DNA of 64,000 nt from Arctopsyche grandis (Eukaryota; Arthropoda; Insecta; Trichoptera; Hydropsychidae): NCBI RefSeq assembly GCF_051622035.1, contig NC_135357.1:33088191-33152190 (forward strand), written 5' to 3'. Position numbers and translations under genes: made by a program. Position 1 is the stretch's first letter. Every line of letters starts with the position of its first letter. Below are positions 23,698 to 35,384 of the stretch, in pieces. A model generated the notes under the pieces. The model ran no database searches. It was not told the DNA's origin and saw only the letters and a list, made by a program, of their open reading frames with translations.

Positions 23698-24513
23698 TTT
23701 ATTTTATTTTATTAATTGAAAAATCAACAGACAGGATGTACATAGATATGTATAAAAAAACAAATAGTAAATAAATAATATATGTAACATCCGAGTCCAA
23801 TAATAGATTTTTACAAAAATGAAAAAGATAAATATAAGGAAAGCAAATTAAAAAGTAAATAATAAAGGCATGACAAAATATGTAGAACATTGCATAATTA
23901 AACTTTAGTATTAAAATATTTGGAAAAGGTTATAAAATAGAATATAAGAAGAAATTGAAATTTACAAATATAAAACAAATGAAAAAGGTAAATACAAAAT
24001 AAACAAATGAAAAGGAAAAGAATGAAAGCTATAATATGATTAAATAGCACATTACATAACTAAACTAAAGTATAAAAATATTGGAAAAATAGAATAGGAG
24101 AAGAAATGAATCAATCGGTCAAGATTCTCTTGATGTTAGACCTGAATTGATGTAGGGAAATACCAAATAGATCAACCTCATTCAGCTCTCCGTTAAACAT
24201 ACGATAAACGCGCTGCAGATAAAAATATTTTTGGGAATTAGTATTGAAAGGATCAAGTGAAAAGAGTGCAACGCGTCTAGAGTACCGAACTGGGATTCTG
24301 AAATTAACCTTATTCAGTAAATCAGAACAATCAAGGAAACCATTTATGAGCTTAAAGAAGAATATAGCATCAGTATGTCGTCGCCTGACAGAAAGATTGT
24401 TAAAAGAAAGGATTTTTAAAATTTCGGAAACAGTAGAATGGGTATAGGTAGGAAAAAGGTAGCGTAAGGATTTAATAAATTTAAGTTGAACTTTCTCAAT
24501 ACAATTAATATGG
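23698..24513 (-). mobile_element. LINE C, 5'-truncated, with coding end and 3' UTR
   Basis: Minus-strand coding end (24513-24111), a 3' UTR of about 400 bp with A-rich TATAAAA segments, and a terminal AATAAAATAAAATAAAAT. The 5' break is in a TA-rich run near 24515. The 3' UTR matches 12896-12447. Confidence 0.8.
24111..24513 (-). pseudogene. LINE C reverse transcriptase C-terminus
   Basis: About 133 codons open on the minus strand without an ATG, ending at TGA (24113-24111). Contains EKVQLKFIKSLRYLFPTYTH and SVRRRHTDAIFFFKLINGF, the usual pattern of the C-terminal region of Jockey/CR1-group LINE polymerases (IEKVQ..F, then LR.RR...A..F..KL). Palm and endonuclease are absent because of 5' truncation. 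Confidence 0.78.
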
Positions 24514-25797
24514 GATAAATATATATGTGTATATAAATATATATGGGTATATGTATGTGTGTAGTTTTGTAAAAAAGATCCAATTCACGTAGAGCTGGCA
24601 GATTTGTTGATATCCAAACCGGGACATTTCCTATTCCTAAAAAAAAAAATCGATTTTCTCAATCTCGCTTTTCTTGCTTTTTTAACTATGGATGTGGATC
24701 TACGGTGAGATTGAGATTCGTGCATTTTTTCGCAGTTTCATAACGGCTGGAGGTTGGTATTTCTGAACAATGAAAGGTCAATAAGCAGCTATCGAAAACC
24801 GGGATATTTGCCTGTCCTGAAAGGTCCCTTCGGGACGCCGGGAAGAGAGGCTTCAAACCGGGACAAACCCGGCACACCAGGACACCTGGCAGTCCTAAAC
24901 TCATGTGATCTATGTACGTTTGAACGAACGCAACTATCTTATTGTAGTAATACAAGCTGTTTAGAAGAACTTGGCTCACTTATTCAAGAGGAAAAAAAAA
25001 TAGTTGGCGTTGATGCAACGTTTGAATTTGTAAAGAGTAGTTCATTCATCTTCCGAATTGGACTTTACAGTGCATAATCGTTGGACTCGAAGAGGTGAGA
25101 GTGGCCATCTTCAATGCAATCGGCCTCGGACGAAAGTGAAAACGCGACAACGACCACGAATTCCATCGAACGAAAATGCCTCTCTTTACGTGTTGTAAAT
25201 CATCCTGAAGATCCATACCGCCAATTAACGATCATAGTTTACGGCACTGAACTAGTTGGACGGGTCAGTTGAGTAACGAACGGCGGTCAATGTCGTCAAA
25301 GTGACCGCACTAGTGTTTGTTCGACAGATGCAGAAGCGAGGCGAACACATTTCTATGTACATACATATATGTAGGAAGGCGACGATGATGCTGATGATTG
25401 CGGTGAAGATTCACCGGTCGATAGATTCAACCTCGCCTGTGACCTTCATGTCGAAAGTAAAAGTGGTCTTCGTGGGCAGCTTTCCTCGCCGAGGATGACC
25501 ACAAGACCACGGGTTCACCAGGGGTGTCCAAGTGCCGGTATGGCACGTGGGTTTTTTCCCCTCCTAGGTGACGATAGAGCAAGTAGAAAGGAAGGGAAAG
25601 TGATGATGGTCGGTCATCATCACGAAGCACCGCCGTTCATGATCCGGTGTTATTGACAACTGTTTCGATGGGCGTTTGTTGTCTGCTGACCCCGACGTGA
25701 TTGAAGGGTTGCGATGATGAGAGTCGTGATGATTTTTGCTTGGCGTGGTTTGCAGTGCATACATACATACATATATTAAGATAAAATGATTTATGAT
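24514..25797. other. no assigned gene; GC-richer unique stretch
   Basis: Two similar segments (CCAAACCGGGACATTTCC near 24615 and CGAAAACCGGGATATTTG near 24792) with CTGGCAG at both ends of 24590-24895 suggest a small decayed element. 25060-25760 is GC-richer; its frames match no family. Confidence 0.35.
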
Positions 25798-25962
25798 AAA
25801 TTGATAACTAATACTAACACACTTGTGAAGAGTCTCGGTGATTACAACAAAATATCTACATATACCCTTCAGATATAAACACAGATTACCTGAACACAAT
25901 CTGCTTTAGATCGTCGACTTTGGAGAATCTTAATTAATATTATGTATTAGATGTATTATATT
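25798..25962 (+). mobile_element. J LINE fragment
   Basis: Coding end (ACACTTGTGAAGAGTCTCGG) and first part of the J 3' UTR, cut off by the Helitron-type element at 25963. Confidence 0.7.
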
Positions 25963-26138
25963 ATGTTTGTTGGTTTGGTTCGTACAATCCGTGGCGTTCA
26001 ATTTAATAAAAAAACAAATGAATATACAAATCAAATAAAACTATTCAAATAAATTTAATAGAATGTTCACTATTAGATTGGCCATGTTTAAGCGGTTTGT
26101 ATTAAAAATTGCCGAGCGAAGCCGGGTAAAAACACTAG
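25963..26138 (+). mobile_element. Helitron-type element, copy 6
   Basis: Same sub-type as 9555-9776, ending GCCGAGCGAAGCCGGG...CTAG before T. Downstream flank matches that of the 9.6-kb copy (AACAACGTTGATAACAAAAA), so the pair belongs to a duplicated larger unit. Confidence 0.68.
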
Positions 26139-26247
26139 TAAATTATAAAAACAACGTTGATAACAAAAAGTGGCTTTTTCTATGCTGCTTATTGTAATCA
26201 AATGCATTTTTAAAACAATGTATGTAGTTTACAATAAGCGTCTAAAG

Positions 26248-27441
26248 CAGCGGTTTCCAAACTGGGAGGCGCGCCTCTCTGGGGAGGCGCGGACTATTGA
26301 CAGGGGAGGCGCCAAAACGTTTTAATAAAAAAATAATTTTCATACCATAATATCTACAAATAAATAAAACTTTATATCGTAGCTTAAAAGTAAAAATTCA
26401 ATTCATGAATGTATATTTTTATTTTTCTTTCATTTTTATATACACATTTATGTAATTAGCAATCTTTCTCGAAGAAAACCAACATGAAGAGGCACATTTG
26501 TGTACGAACGGTAATTTTATTGTTAAACTTGCCTATTTGGCTGAAATTTTTGGAAAATTGAGCGGTTTAAATAAATCTATGCAGGGATCACAAATACATC
26601 CACTTGTTCAAAAAGACAAAGTAAAAGCTTTCATTAAATAGTTGAAGTTATGGAAATCAAATTTACAAAAGAATGAGTTGGATATGTTTTCACTTTCCAA
26701 AGATTTCTGAGTCACAGTCAATATTGAAGCAAGTAAAAATCTTTTTACTGACCACTTTGATGGTATAGTGCTGCATTTTTCCAATTATTTCAAAGACCTT
26801 GATTTCTCAAAGTTTTTGTGGATACAGAATCCATTTAACTACAATGAAGAAGACGAATTCAAGCTGACAACCAACGAAAAAAAAAAATTGATAGAATTAT
26901 CATGCTATAGCTCACTAAAACAAAAGTTTAATAATTAAATCATAATTAAGTTTTGGATGAATCTTAGTGGAGAGTATGAATCTTTGTATTGCAAAGCAAT
27001 GCAAATGCTTTTACCGTTTGTAACGTCTTATTTATGCGAAACGGGCTTTTCGGCACTAGCTGCAATGAAAACCAAATATCGAGCCAGGTTAATAGTCGAA
27101 AAGGAGTTACGAGTGGCACTCTCCATATTGCCCCCAAGAATTGATAAACTTTGTGCCAATAAACAACAACATCCTTCGCATTAATTTGATGTGTTAGATG
27201 TAGTTTAATTAGTAATTTAATATAAAAATAAATATACGTGTTCGTATAAATTTATGTTATAGCAAAACCTTTTTATTATTCTGTCTATTGTAGTGTTCAG
27301 TATTTTTTTTTAAATAAAGGTTTATTATTTAAAACGTGTCTACATATATTATTATATCTATTAAACAATAAAAGGTAGGGAGGCGCGGAAAAAAAATATT
27401 TTTTTAGGGAGGCGTAGTAGCATAAAGTTTGGAAACCGCTG
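26248..27441 (+). mobile_element. hAT transposon, 1194 bp, internally decayed
   Basis: Perfect 16-bp terminal inverted repeats (CAGCGGTTTCCAAACT / AGTTTGGAAACCGCTG) with the 8-bp target duplication GTCTAAAG at 26240-26247 and 27442-27449. The unoccupied counterpart is at about 9915-9922. The subterminal GGGAGGCGCG motif occurs near both ends. Confidence 0.93.
26480..27184 (+). pseudogene. hAT transposase remnant (ZBED5/SCAND3-like)
   Basis: A first block near 26487-26641 reads VKLAYLAEIFGKLSGLNKSM and HPLVQKDKVKAFIK then stops; a last block (26957-27184) reads LPFVTSYLCETGFSALAAMK then KYRARLIVEKELRVALS, the C-terminal dimerisation region of this hAT group. The N-terminal BED finger and most of the catalytic domain are gone and stops separate the blocks, so it cannot make active transposase. 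Confidence 0.85.
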
Positions 27442-27524
27442 GTCTAAAGGCTTGAATCAAAATCATCAAATACTGAAATAATACATACATATGTGTTTGA
27501 TCACATTAAACACCCGATAGATTA

Positions 27525-27830
27525 TCAAAATACAATCTGCTTTAGATCATCGACTTTAGAGAGTCTTTAATTAATACGACGTATTAGATGTATTATGAGC
27601 ATTTATAAGAATTGTAAATAAGTTTTTGAGTTCTGTTTCCTGTATTATGCTGTACATTAACATTAGAATAATATAATACTATGATAACTAACAAAATTAA
27701 ATGTAAATTGTAAAATAGAAAATGATCAGTAGCTATTAAAATAGATATAAGATGTATTGTGAACATTATTTCGTAATAATAAAAAGCATTGAAAAATTAA
27801 AATCGAAAATAAAATGATTTGAAGTGTGAG
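27525..27830 (+). mobile_element. J LINE 3' tail
   Basis: Follows the post-hAT flank in the same order as at 10000-10300. Contains ATTGTAAATAAGTTTTTGAG and ends GTAATAATAAAAAGCATTG. Confidence 0.75.
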
Positions 27831-28524
27831 TTGGTTTGTTTTCAATACAAAATTAAGAAAATACGTTGCGTGTTAAAAAAATTAATTGAATCCATCCTTT
27901 CACAAAATAAACACCAATTTCATAATTGATATGCGGACATATTGTAATTGATTCATCAAATTTTAATCACCCTTTCATAACCGTCTTTTATTACCATACA
28001 CACCATTTTTATGGAGATTCAATCTTTGATTATAATTCAATCAAATAACCCGCCATTAAAAAGAAGCGCTAACTACGATTTGTGTTTTGAATTTAGAAAT
28101 TTTGAATTATATAGGTACATAAAGCTATGTATATTTCTCTGGGCTAAAATATATTACACCTTTAACAGAACATATGTTACATCAATAGTTTTGCAAATGC
28201 ATAGGATTATTGGGCCTCTATCACATTACCTTATTTCCCATTTAATCCTAGCTAATTTTAGTCCCAAGATGACTAATAAGTTTTACATATGTATAATATG
28301 TAAATAGACTCCTTTAAATCTTGAAAAGGTATTAAATATTTATGCAGGAAGTTATGATTTATTTATATGACATAAATTAAGTACACGGCTTCACCCGGAT
28401 TAAGGCGAAAACACACTGAAAGGAACGGCACGACACGTCATCGTGGCTTCCAATCAAGGAAAGACGTTTCCAGTTCATTGTTCAAAGGATCTTAAGTTTC
28501 TTCTACCTTGCTTCAAATATCGGA
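27831..28524. other. no recognised feature
   Basis: AT-rich. A 98-codon plus-strand frame (28011-28307) has no recognisable domain. TACACGGCTTCACCCGG near 28391 may be a decayed Helitron-type end. Confidence 0.35.
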
Positions 28525-29609
28525 TTCACAGCTATCGATTATTATTTTCTCCACGTCTTCTTAAACTCTTTGCTTCTTATCTTAGTGATAGGAAGCAATT
28601 TGTTAGATATGGTATTTATGAATCTCCTTCATTTTTTACGCGATCTGGTGTAACTCAGGGGTCCACCTTAGGCCCTTTACTATTTACAATAGTCATTAAT
28701 AACCTCCCTAAAGTACTACGCAATGCTTCATGTCTCTTGTTTGCAGACGACGTTAGACTATTCTTTGCTGTTAAGGATGAGAGGCAAGCCTCTCTCCTTC
28801 AAGCTGATATTAACGCTGTTTTAGAGTTCAGTTCCAGTTTAGGGCTTGAACTGAATACTAGTAAATGTGCCATTATGAGTTATGGACGTGTGAATTCGCT
28901 CTATTGTCACGGATATTCCATTGGATCCGTATTGTTGAAGCGCGTGGAATCAATGGTCGACTTGGGTATCACTTTTGATCCTCAATTCACCTTTCACAAC
29001 CACATCAAGACAATCGCTGACGCTTCCTTTCGTCGACTTGGATTTGTCTTGAGATATGCTAGATTATTCTCCAACCCCTTGTCTTCTCGCTTGCTTTTCA
29101 ACTCGCTTGTTAGAAGTAAGCTAGAGTACAATGCAATTGTGTGGAATCCGCATGAAGCAAACTACTCTCTTATTATCGAAAAAGTGCAAAAAGCATTTCT
29201 TCGTTTTCTTTATAAGAAAGAGTATGGGTACTACCCATATCTCTATCCTACTCCTTTCCTTTTGGGCATGCTTGGGTATAATTCCCTTGAAATTCGGAGA
29301 AACTTCTCGTTAATTCGTTTCGTTCTCCAGCTATTGCGTGGTAATACGTCATGCCCGTTGTTGCTGGAACAGTTGGGCCTTTATGTCCCTAATAATTATG
29401 TGCGTGGTAGACATCATCATTTGATGGTTGTACCTGCTGCTCGCACAGTTCTTTTTCGAATGGCTCCTATTCCAAGAGCTATTCGACTTCTCAATGAAAT
29501 CGTTGCTGCTGTCCCTGAATGTGATATTTTCCACCTTGGGGAGCGTAGATTATCGAATATTATCTTAACATATTTATCTGGTAACCTGCGCTCATCATTA
29601 CTTTCTTAA
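28443..29609 (+). CDS. LINE A reverse transcriptase, partial (388 codons open)
   Basis: Lacks the endonuclease and the N-terminal part of RT. The LINE-like part begins near SPRLLKLFASYLSDRKQFV. The palm holds SGVTQGSTLGPLLFTIVINN and the catalytic FADD (CLLFADDVRLF); the thumb region follows with VDLGITFDPQFTFHNHI, and the C-terminus ends LTYLSGNLRSSLLS. No RNase H domain. This is Jockey/CR1-group organisation. The ATG at 28443 lies in flanking DNA, so the frame is open by truncation and not a true gene start. Whether any RNA is made is unknown. Confidence 0.85.
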   Translation: MASNQGKTFPVHCSKDLKFLLPCFKYRIHSYRLLFSPRLLKLFASYLSDRKQFVRYGIYESPSFFTRSGVTQGSTLGPLLFTIVINNLPKVLRNASCLLFADDVRLFFAVKDERQASLLQADINAVLEFSSSLGLELNTSKCAIMSYGRVNSLYCHGYSIGSVLLKRVESMVDLGITFDPQFTFHNHIKTIADASFRRLGFVLRYARLFSNPLSSRLLFNSLVRSKLEYNAIVWNPHEANYSLIIEKVQKAFLRFLYKKEYGYYPYLYPTPFLLGMLGYNSLEIRRNFSLIRFVLQLLRGNTSCPLLLEQLGLYVPNNYVRGRHHHLMVVPAARTVLFRMAPIPRAIRLLNEIVAAVPECDIFHLGERRLSNIILTYLSGNLRSSLLS

Positions 29610-30021
29610 TTTGAATGTGATGAATGAGTGGAATCTTAATCTACTCTCTTCCATTTGGGCCTCGCTGTGATTTTATTTTATTTTATTTTACTTTTTCTTT
29701 CTCCTTTGTATATTTTTATATACTATTTTAATTTTGTTCAGTGTAAACAAAGAATGGGATTTATGGATTTTATTTTTAATTTTTCACTTTTGTTATTTTT
29801 TTTTTCTCTCTGAATGATGTATTATTTTCCTTTTGTTACTTTTTTTTATTATTTTATTTTACCATGTTTTCTGCTTTTGCTTTTTTCCTTTATTTACAGT
29901 TTACTTGTTTTTATATCATGTTTTTATATATTTTTCAAATGTAGGCCATTGTGGCGCATTAGGTTCTTCCTGTAATGCCACAATGGTCCAAAACTATTAA
30001 ATAAATAAATAAATAAATAAA
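28525..30021 (+). mobile_element. LINE A, copy 1: 5'-truncated, open coding end, complete 3' UTR and hairpin
   Basis: Reverse-transcriptase coding sequence to 29609, a T-rich 3' UTR, the A-type hairpin at 29945-29988 and an (AAAT)n tail. Over 98% identical by eye to copy 2 (37377-38384) across the shared coding part, so both inserted recently. Confidence 0.9.
29945..29988 (+). other. A-type 3' hairpin of LINE A copy 1
   Basis: Stem GCCATTGTGGC / GCCACAATGGT (10 pairs plus one G-U) around GCATTAGGTTCTTCCTGTAAT, followed by AAATAAATAAATAAAT. Confidence 0.88.
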
Positions 30022-30086
30022 TTATCAAGCCAATGTCAATACAATGATAAAATATAGCCGAAAACACTCCAGGGGGTGATTTTTAG

Positions 30087-30335
30087 TATTAGATGTATTA
30101 TGAGCATTTATAAGAATTGTAAATAGGTTTTTGAGCTCTTTTTCCTATTATTATGCCGTATATTAACATTAGAATAATATGATATAATACTATGATAACT
30201 AACAAAATTAATTTAAAATTGTAAAATAGAAAATGATCAGTAGATCAGTAAGTAGCTATTAAAATATATATAAGATGTATTGTGAACACAATTTCGTAAT
30301 AATAAAAAACATTTAAAAATAAAAAAAACCGTCGA
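30087..30335 (+). mobile_element. J LINE 3' tail
   Basis: Begins TATTAGATGTATTATGAGC; ends GTAATAATAAAAAACATTT. Only 3' UTR. Confidence 0.75.
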
Positions 30336-30399
30336 GAAATTGTATTAAATTAATTTAATTAGTAATAATAAAAAACAATTAGACATTCATTATGATATA

Positions 30400-30820
30400 C
30401 TAGCTGTATTACCCGGCTTCTCTCGGTATTTGTAATATAAACCGCTTAAACATGACTAATCAAATAGTAAACATTTTATTAAATTTATTTGAATACTCAT
30501 TTGTTTTTTTTTATTATTAAATTGACTTTATATTAAGTCTCTTATAAAAAAATATATGCACATCCCCGGCGTCTGCGCCCCCTTGGGCTCCGCCCTCGGC
30601 ATCTGCGCCCCCTAGGGCTTCGTCCAGGGCGTTCCCTAGGGCTCCGCCCCCAACGTCTGCGTCCCCTAGGGCTTCGCCCTCGGCGCCTATGCCCCCGGGA
30701 ACTTTGAACCCTATAAATCGGAAAAAAAATTTTGATGACTTCACAGATTTCTACCAACGAAGGATACATACATACATACATATATACAAAGTCTCTTTCC
30801 AAATTATATATTAGATATCA
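30400..30820 (-). mobile_element. Helitron-type element, copy 7, with GC-rich minisatellite
   Basis: Minus-strand CTAG end at 30403-30400, the GTTTATATTACAAATACCGA region, then about 150 bp of GC-rich repeats (GGGCGAAGCCCTAGGGG-like units of roughly 30-36 bp at 30560-30700) and a TTTGGAAAGAGACTTTG boundary at 30800. Confidence 0.68.
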
Positions 30821-31924
30821 AAGCTTAATAGTAGATAAATGCTTTAAATTGTTTCAGTCGAATTGCAGTTCAAATCGTTTCGAAAATGGGCATTATTTAT
30901 TATCTTTTGCACACGTGTATGAGTGTGGCCTTATTGACGATGCATTACGTCCTCAGGCGACGCCGGGCATATCCATAAATCTGAAACAAAAACTGGCATG
31001 TCGTGCACAGAACATGCCATCACTTATATTTTTATATAAATCCATTCCGGTCCAGATAAACGATCTTACCCACAGATAACACTTTCGTCTACGAAAAAAA
31101 TTACATAATTTGAGAACATATTGTTGTTAATAATACACACATACATATTGTGTGTTATGCAGAAATTTCTACAGTCGCATAAACACTATTGTTTCGCTCT
31201 ATCTGTGCGTCTTTATTTCTACCATTTCGCAACGTTGCACTTCCACTTTCGACTATTTCCGTTATTTTAAAATGATTACTATCCAAAACGAAATGAACGT
31301 ACATATGTATACCCGTTTATATGATATACGTATGCCTGATGACCCGAGTCGATAGCGCCGCAGTCAAAAGGTTAAAACGACAACGTTTATAATTAACACG
31401 TCTTCGAATCGTCGATTATTCAAATCATGCATGCAAATTTTTACTATAGTATAATATTTCGGTCGTAAATTTCTCCACTGGGCTTTTCCATGTCGATTAT
31501 TAGTACCGGTGTTAGGCTACTGTTGAATGAATTATGGGTCTTTAGTTTATTATATGGATGTATAGTTTGGTTTATTTTGGATCTCGTATGCGGCTTTGGT
31601 TCAAAGATTCTGTGATGATTTGGTTATTCACGATGTGCGGTATTCTTTCATAAGCGGAATAGAAAAGGCGCTTTTCTTTTAAATACGCACATACATATGT
31701 ACATACGTTTTCATTCACGTATCTAAATCGCAAATTTTGCTCAGAGAAACTCTTTTGCGAACGATATGTATGTATGTAAGTTCAATTTGTCATCTATTGA
31801 GTCATTTCTTTTTGTCAGTGTTCATTTTATTTATATAATACGATACGCGGCGTTGCTTGGGTGGATGAAAGTTGAAAAAAATCCTTCATAGGACTTTGAC
31901 CTCTTCTGAAACCCGTCTCAATTT
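30821..31924. other. no recognised gene
   Basis: A 115-codon plus frame (30732-31079) overlaps the Helitron-type element and has no domain. 31842-31900 shares a motif (CCTTCATAGGACTTTGACCTC) with 44462-44500, part of another dispersed repeat. Confidence 0.4.
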
Positions 31925-32145
31925 GGGTAGCATGAGATGGTATGACAAATTTTGTGGTCGCAAGATGAAAGCTGTACATTTGTTCATTCAACTGAGGGGT
32001 CATGGGTTCATTCCTTGGCTCGGTGTTGCATATATGACTCCAGGTTGATCGTTTCCTATCAGAGTTTGCTAATTTATCTGATTTCATTGTTGAAACGATG
32101 CCACTAAAATTGGCAACCTGTCCTGTCTTTCGCAAATTTGAATAA
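31925..32145 (+). mobile_element. decayed tRNA-derived SINE, no tail
   Basis: Degenerate box B (GGGTTCATTCC), central domain GACTCCAGGTTGATCGTTTC and TTCATTGTTGAAACGATG. The 3' tail is absent. Confidence 0.68.
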
Positions 32146-32275
32146 TAGACTTGTGAAGAGTCTCGGTGATTACATCAAGATGTCCATACCCTTCAGGTAT
32201 AAACACAATTTGCTTTAGATCGTCGATTTTAGAGAGTTTTTAATTAAAAGTATGTATATAATGTGTTAGACCGAA
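32146..32275 (+). mobile_element. J LINE fragment
   Basis: Coding end (GACTTGTGAAGAGTCTCGG) through the first part of the 3' UTR (TTAGAGAGTTTTTAATTAA). Confidence 0.65.
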
Positions 32276-33274
32276 CAACAAATAAATTTACTGGAGCAGA
32301 GACTAATCAATCGGAGTTCGGATCAAATCTATATATGTATATATATATTTTTTTTTAATTTAAAAATTCACTAGATAATTAGTTATAAACATTTTGAAGC
32401 AATATAGTTAATCAATCAATAGAAAAAGTATCTGATTTTTTATTTTATCTGATTATTGTATACTTAAAAAGTATACTTATGGCACAGTAATACTAAATTT
32501 TGAGTTAAAAACTGTAAAAGTCAAAAATCTGTAAAATGGCGCATATATATTTTGAAACGCTTATATCTCACGAACGGAAAAAAAATCACTATCATATTTG
32601 AATTCAATGGGTCAAATTTAGTAAAGATTAATTAGTCTCCGCTCCGTTCTTTTTGCTTCTCAGTATAATAAGAAAACTAAAAGTAAAATGGGATGTCCAT
32701 AAATATAAACATTATTAATGAGAAGCATATTTAATTGACTTTCATTAAACTTGACACCAAAGAAATGTAAAAAAAAAATTTCCGTTTGATAATTCGACTT
32801 ATGTTTTATGAAACTCACTTTTTATAAATTAACATTTAATAATAAAATGAATTCACTTCATAATTTAACGAATTTAGTATATAATAAGCTTATTGTAAAA
32901 AACTAAATGTATGTAAGCTTATTGTAAATCATATTAACAATTAGATACAACATAACTTCTTATTGAATACTTATCTCGCAGATAAAACGCCATGAAGAGA
33001 TATACTTTTAGCCGTGAAATGTCAGATTTGACATCTTTGGCCATAAATCAATATATATCGTGTATTACCCTACAAGAAGCTACACGCCAAATTTGAAATT
33101 TATATATACATATGAGAGTTAAAACTATAAATATTTATATATTAGAGATAACGAGAACCAATAGAGCAAATTTCATAAAATATAGAGTGAATTATAGGCG
33201 TTTAAACAATTAAAATCTTATATCGCCATATCAAGGTTAACAGGTTGGAAGATACGGGACGAACGCTTATTAAA
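32276..33274. other. no recognised gene; weak inverted pair
   Basis: GGAGCAGAGACTAATCAATC (32297) has an inverted, diverged partner near 32622-32641, possibly a decayed MITE. Otherwise AT-rich. Confidence 0.35.
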
Positions 33275-33478
33275 CGTCAGGGAGATTTACTTTCCGCGTG
33301 TTTAAAACGCGTTGTATACGATATTTTATCTCCAACGTAATGGCAGACGATACATTAACGTGTATTGATGACCAAAATGAGCAATATGGCAAAGTATGAA
33401 AACGATCGGATAAGAGATAAAAATGACCACTGACACGAAAGCCATGTGAAACGTAAAGGAGGTATGTAAAAACGCGAT
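33275..33478 (-). repeat. dispersed repeat R, copy 3
   Basis: Inverted relative to the copies at 3927, 4604 and 42508. Belongs to the sub-type with CATGGCTTTCGTGTCAGTGG. Homology to the 42.5-kb copy extends past the core to CCTTGATATGG near 33230. Confidence 0.78.
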
Positions 33479-33509
33479 TTTTTGTGTTTTGAGCACTTAA
33501 CATAAGAAT

Positions 33510-33710
33510 CACACATAATAATCGTAAATAGATTTTTAAGTTTTTTTCCTATGTAACTGTTTACACTAACATTAAAATAAGATTATACTATAAATACTAA
33601 CAAGAAAAATAATGTGTAAAATAGACGATGAACGTTGAATCAGTAGCTATTAGAATAGACCTAAGATGTATGTAAAAACAATAAAATTATATACATATGT
33701 ACATAAAAAG
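33510..33710 (+). mobile_element. diverged J LINE tail
   Basis: Older copy: AATCGTAAATAGATTTTTAAG, then CAGTAGCTATTAGAATAGAC and AAGATGTATGTAAAAACAAT. Confidence 0.6.
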
Positions 33711-35384
33711 TATGGAGAAATTTTAAATAATTTAATTTTTTATACCAGTTGTAGTAGTCAGCTATGTTTGGATTTAATTGAGTTAGTGCCTCATAAATAA
33801 TCTGCCTAATAAGAAAATGCTTCTCATTAGGCAGATAATATAATTGATAAATGTAATGATTTTTTTTAATTATTAGCATTTTAAAATATTAGCATTTTTA
33901 TACGGTAATTTATACCATCAATAAAGCAATGTTTATGTACTCTCGAAAATATTGTTATTGCTATCATTCATTTTCCACGGAAAACACCTATGTAAATTAC
34001 AATAGGCTAATGTCTAATACAATATTAATGAATTGTATTTATTGTTGACACCAAATTATGATATTAAAGTTGAGGATTATACATGTTTTATGTATGAGGA
34101 ATTTTACAATGTGAACCGACCATTATATTAGGCCGTTAAAGATCTCTTGTGAATAGAATTAGACTAAGCTTTTCAAACTGTCGGTTCGACGGGTGTAAAA
34201 TTTTACTGGGCACTTTCGAAAAATTTTAAATTAATATATAAATAGCCGCATATTTTTAATGCAAAAGAATAAATTATATATTTTAAATGAGAATCAAAAG
34301 TGAAATTTTCACAACTCCCATTCATGCATTTGACATTTTGATGATTATATTGTCTATTTTTATTTTTTTTTTGTTCGTCTTTTTCATATATAGACGTAAT
34401 GTTTATAACATTGTCGAGTTATGATATTGGCCTTCGCCTTTCACGGTTTGTCGCTTAGACTCATCTCGTTTTCTCATAAGATTGCGCAATGTTGTGCAAT
34501 GTTTCCGCGACCGCGGAAAAATCCAACCGAAAGATGAGTTCGGGTACCCGTTGTGAAAAACAAAATTTTTCTGCGCCGTCTCTCAATTTTTTCTCTCCCA
34601 ATTTAAATTGGCCAAATATGTAAGTGGGTGAAAATGGTCTTCTCACGGCATAGAAATTAATTTCGAATGCACTAACCGGCCGTTTCGCAATCGATTTGCA
34701 CTTTTATTTTATAATACATATATAATTCTAGATTATGTTCGGTTCGCACATGGGGTCGCCACCGTTGCGCAAATTTCGCAAAATAAAAAGGAAGCATTTC
34801 TCAAACGATTCAATTGAAAATTCGCATTATGCAATTTTCGTCGGTTTTTCGCCCGCACTTCAGAGACTGCGACGAGCGGACGACCGAGAAACCCACAGTC
34901 GTCGTCGTTATTACATTTTATTACGAATGTAAATATGACCAAACTGGCGTAACATACGCTCGTTCGATGACTATTACCGTATGGAAATATGTGCAATGGA
35001 CGTGCAGAAATTTTATGCATGTTAAATGTCGGATTAATTAGTGTGTCTAATCTTTTTGTTTGTTTTATTAATGGGAAACTATCAAACTTAATTGGTGATT
35101 CAGTCTAATAATGATATACACAATGCAATAGTATCTAATTATATAAAAAATTAATAGAACAAGTACATACGAATATATTGAGACGTATATTTGAGTTATT
35201 CATTCAGTTTTGTTTATTATTTTTTTCATGTTCTGACGGAGCAAATGATACAGCGTGCAAAGATAAGTTGAATTTCAAATCAATAGCAAATAGAATGCAA
35301 AATAATTTTACCGGTGATTACGAATTAAAATCACGTGTCGATTATTTTCCAAAACTACCCGTTGAAATATATTAATTTATTGTA
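33711..35384. other. no assigned gene; one signal-peptide-like small frame
   Basis: 34440-35040 is GC-richer with overlapping frames on both strands, none recognised. At 35178-35375 a 65-codon plus frame starts MRRIFELFIQFCLLFFSCSD, resembling a signal peptide; there is no family match and it may be chance. Confidence 0.35.

Noticed and set aside
23411..23719. 102-codon coding region
   Set aside because: Lies in the right arm of the foldback element and its translation merely reflects the arm repeats.
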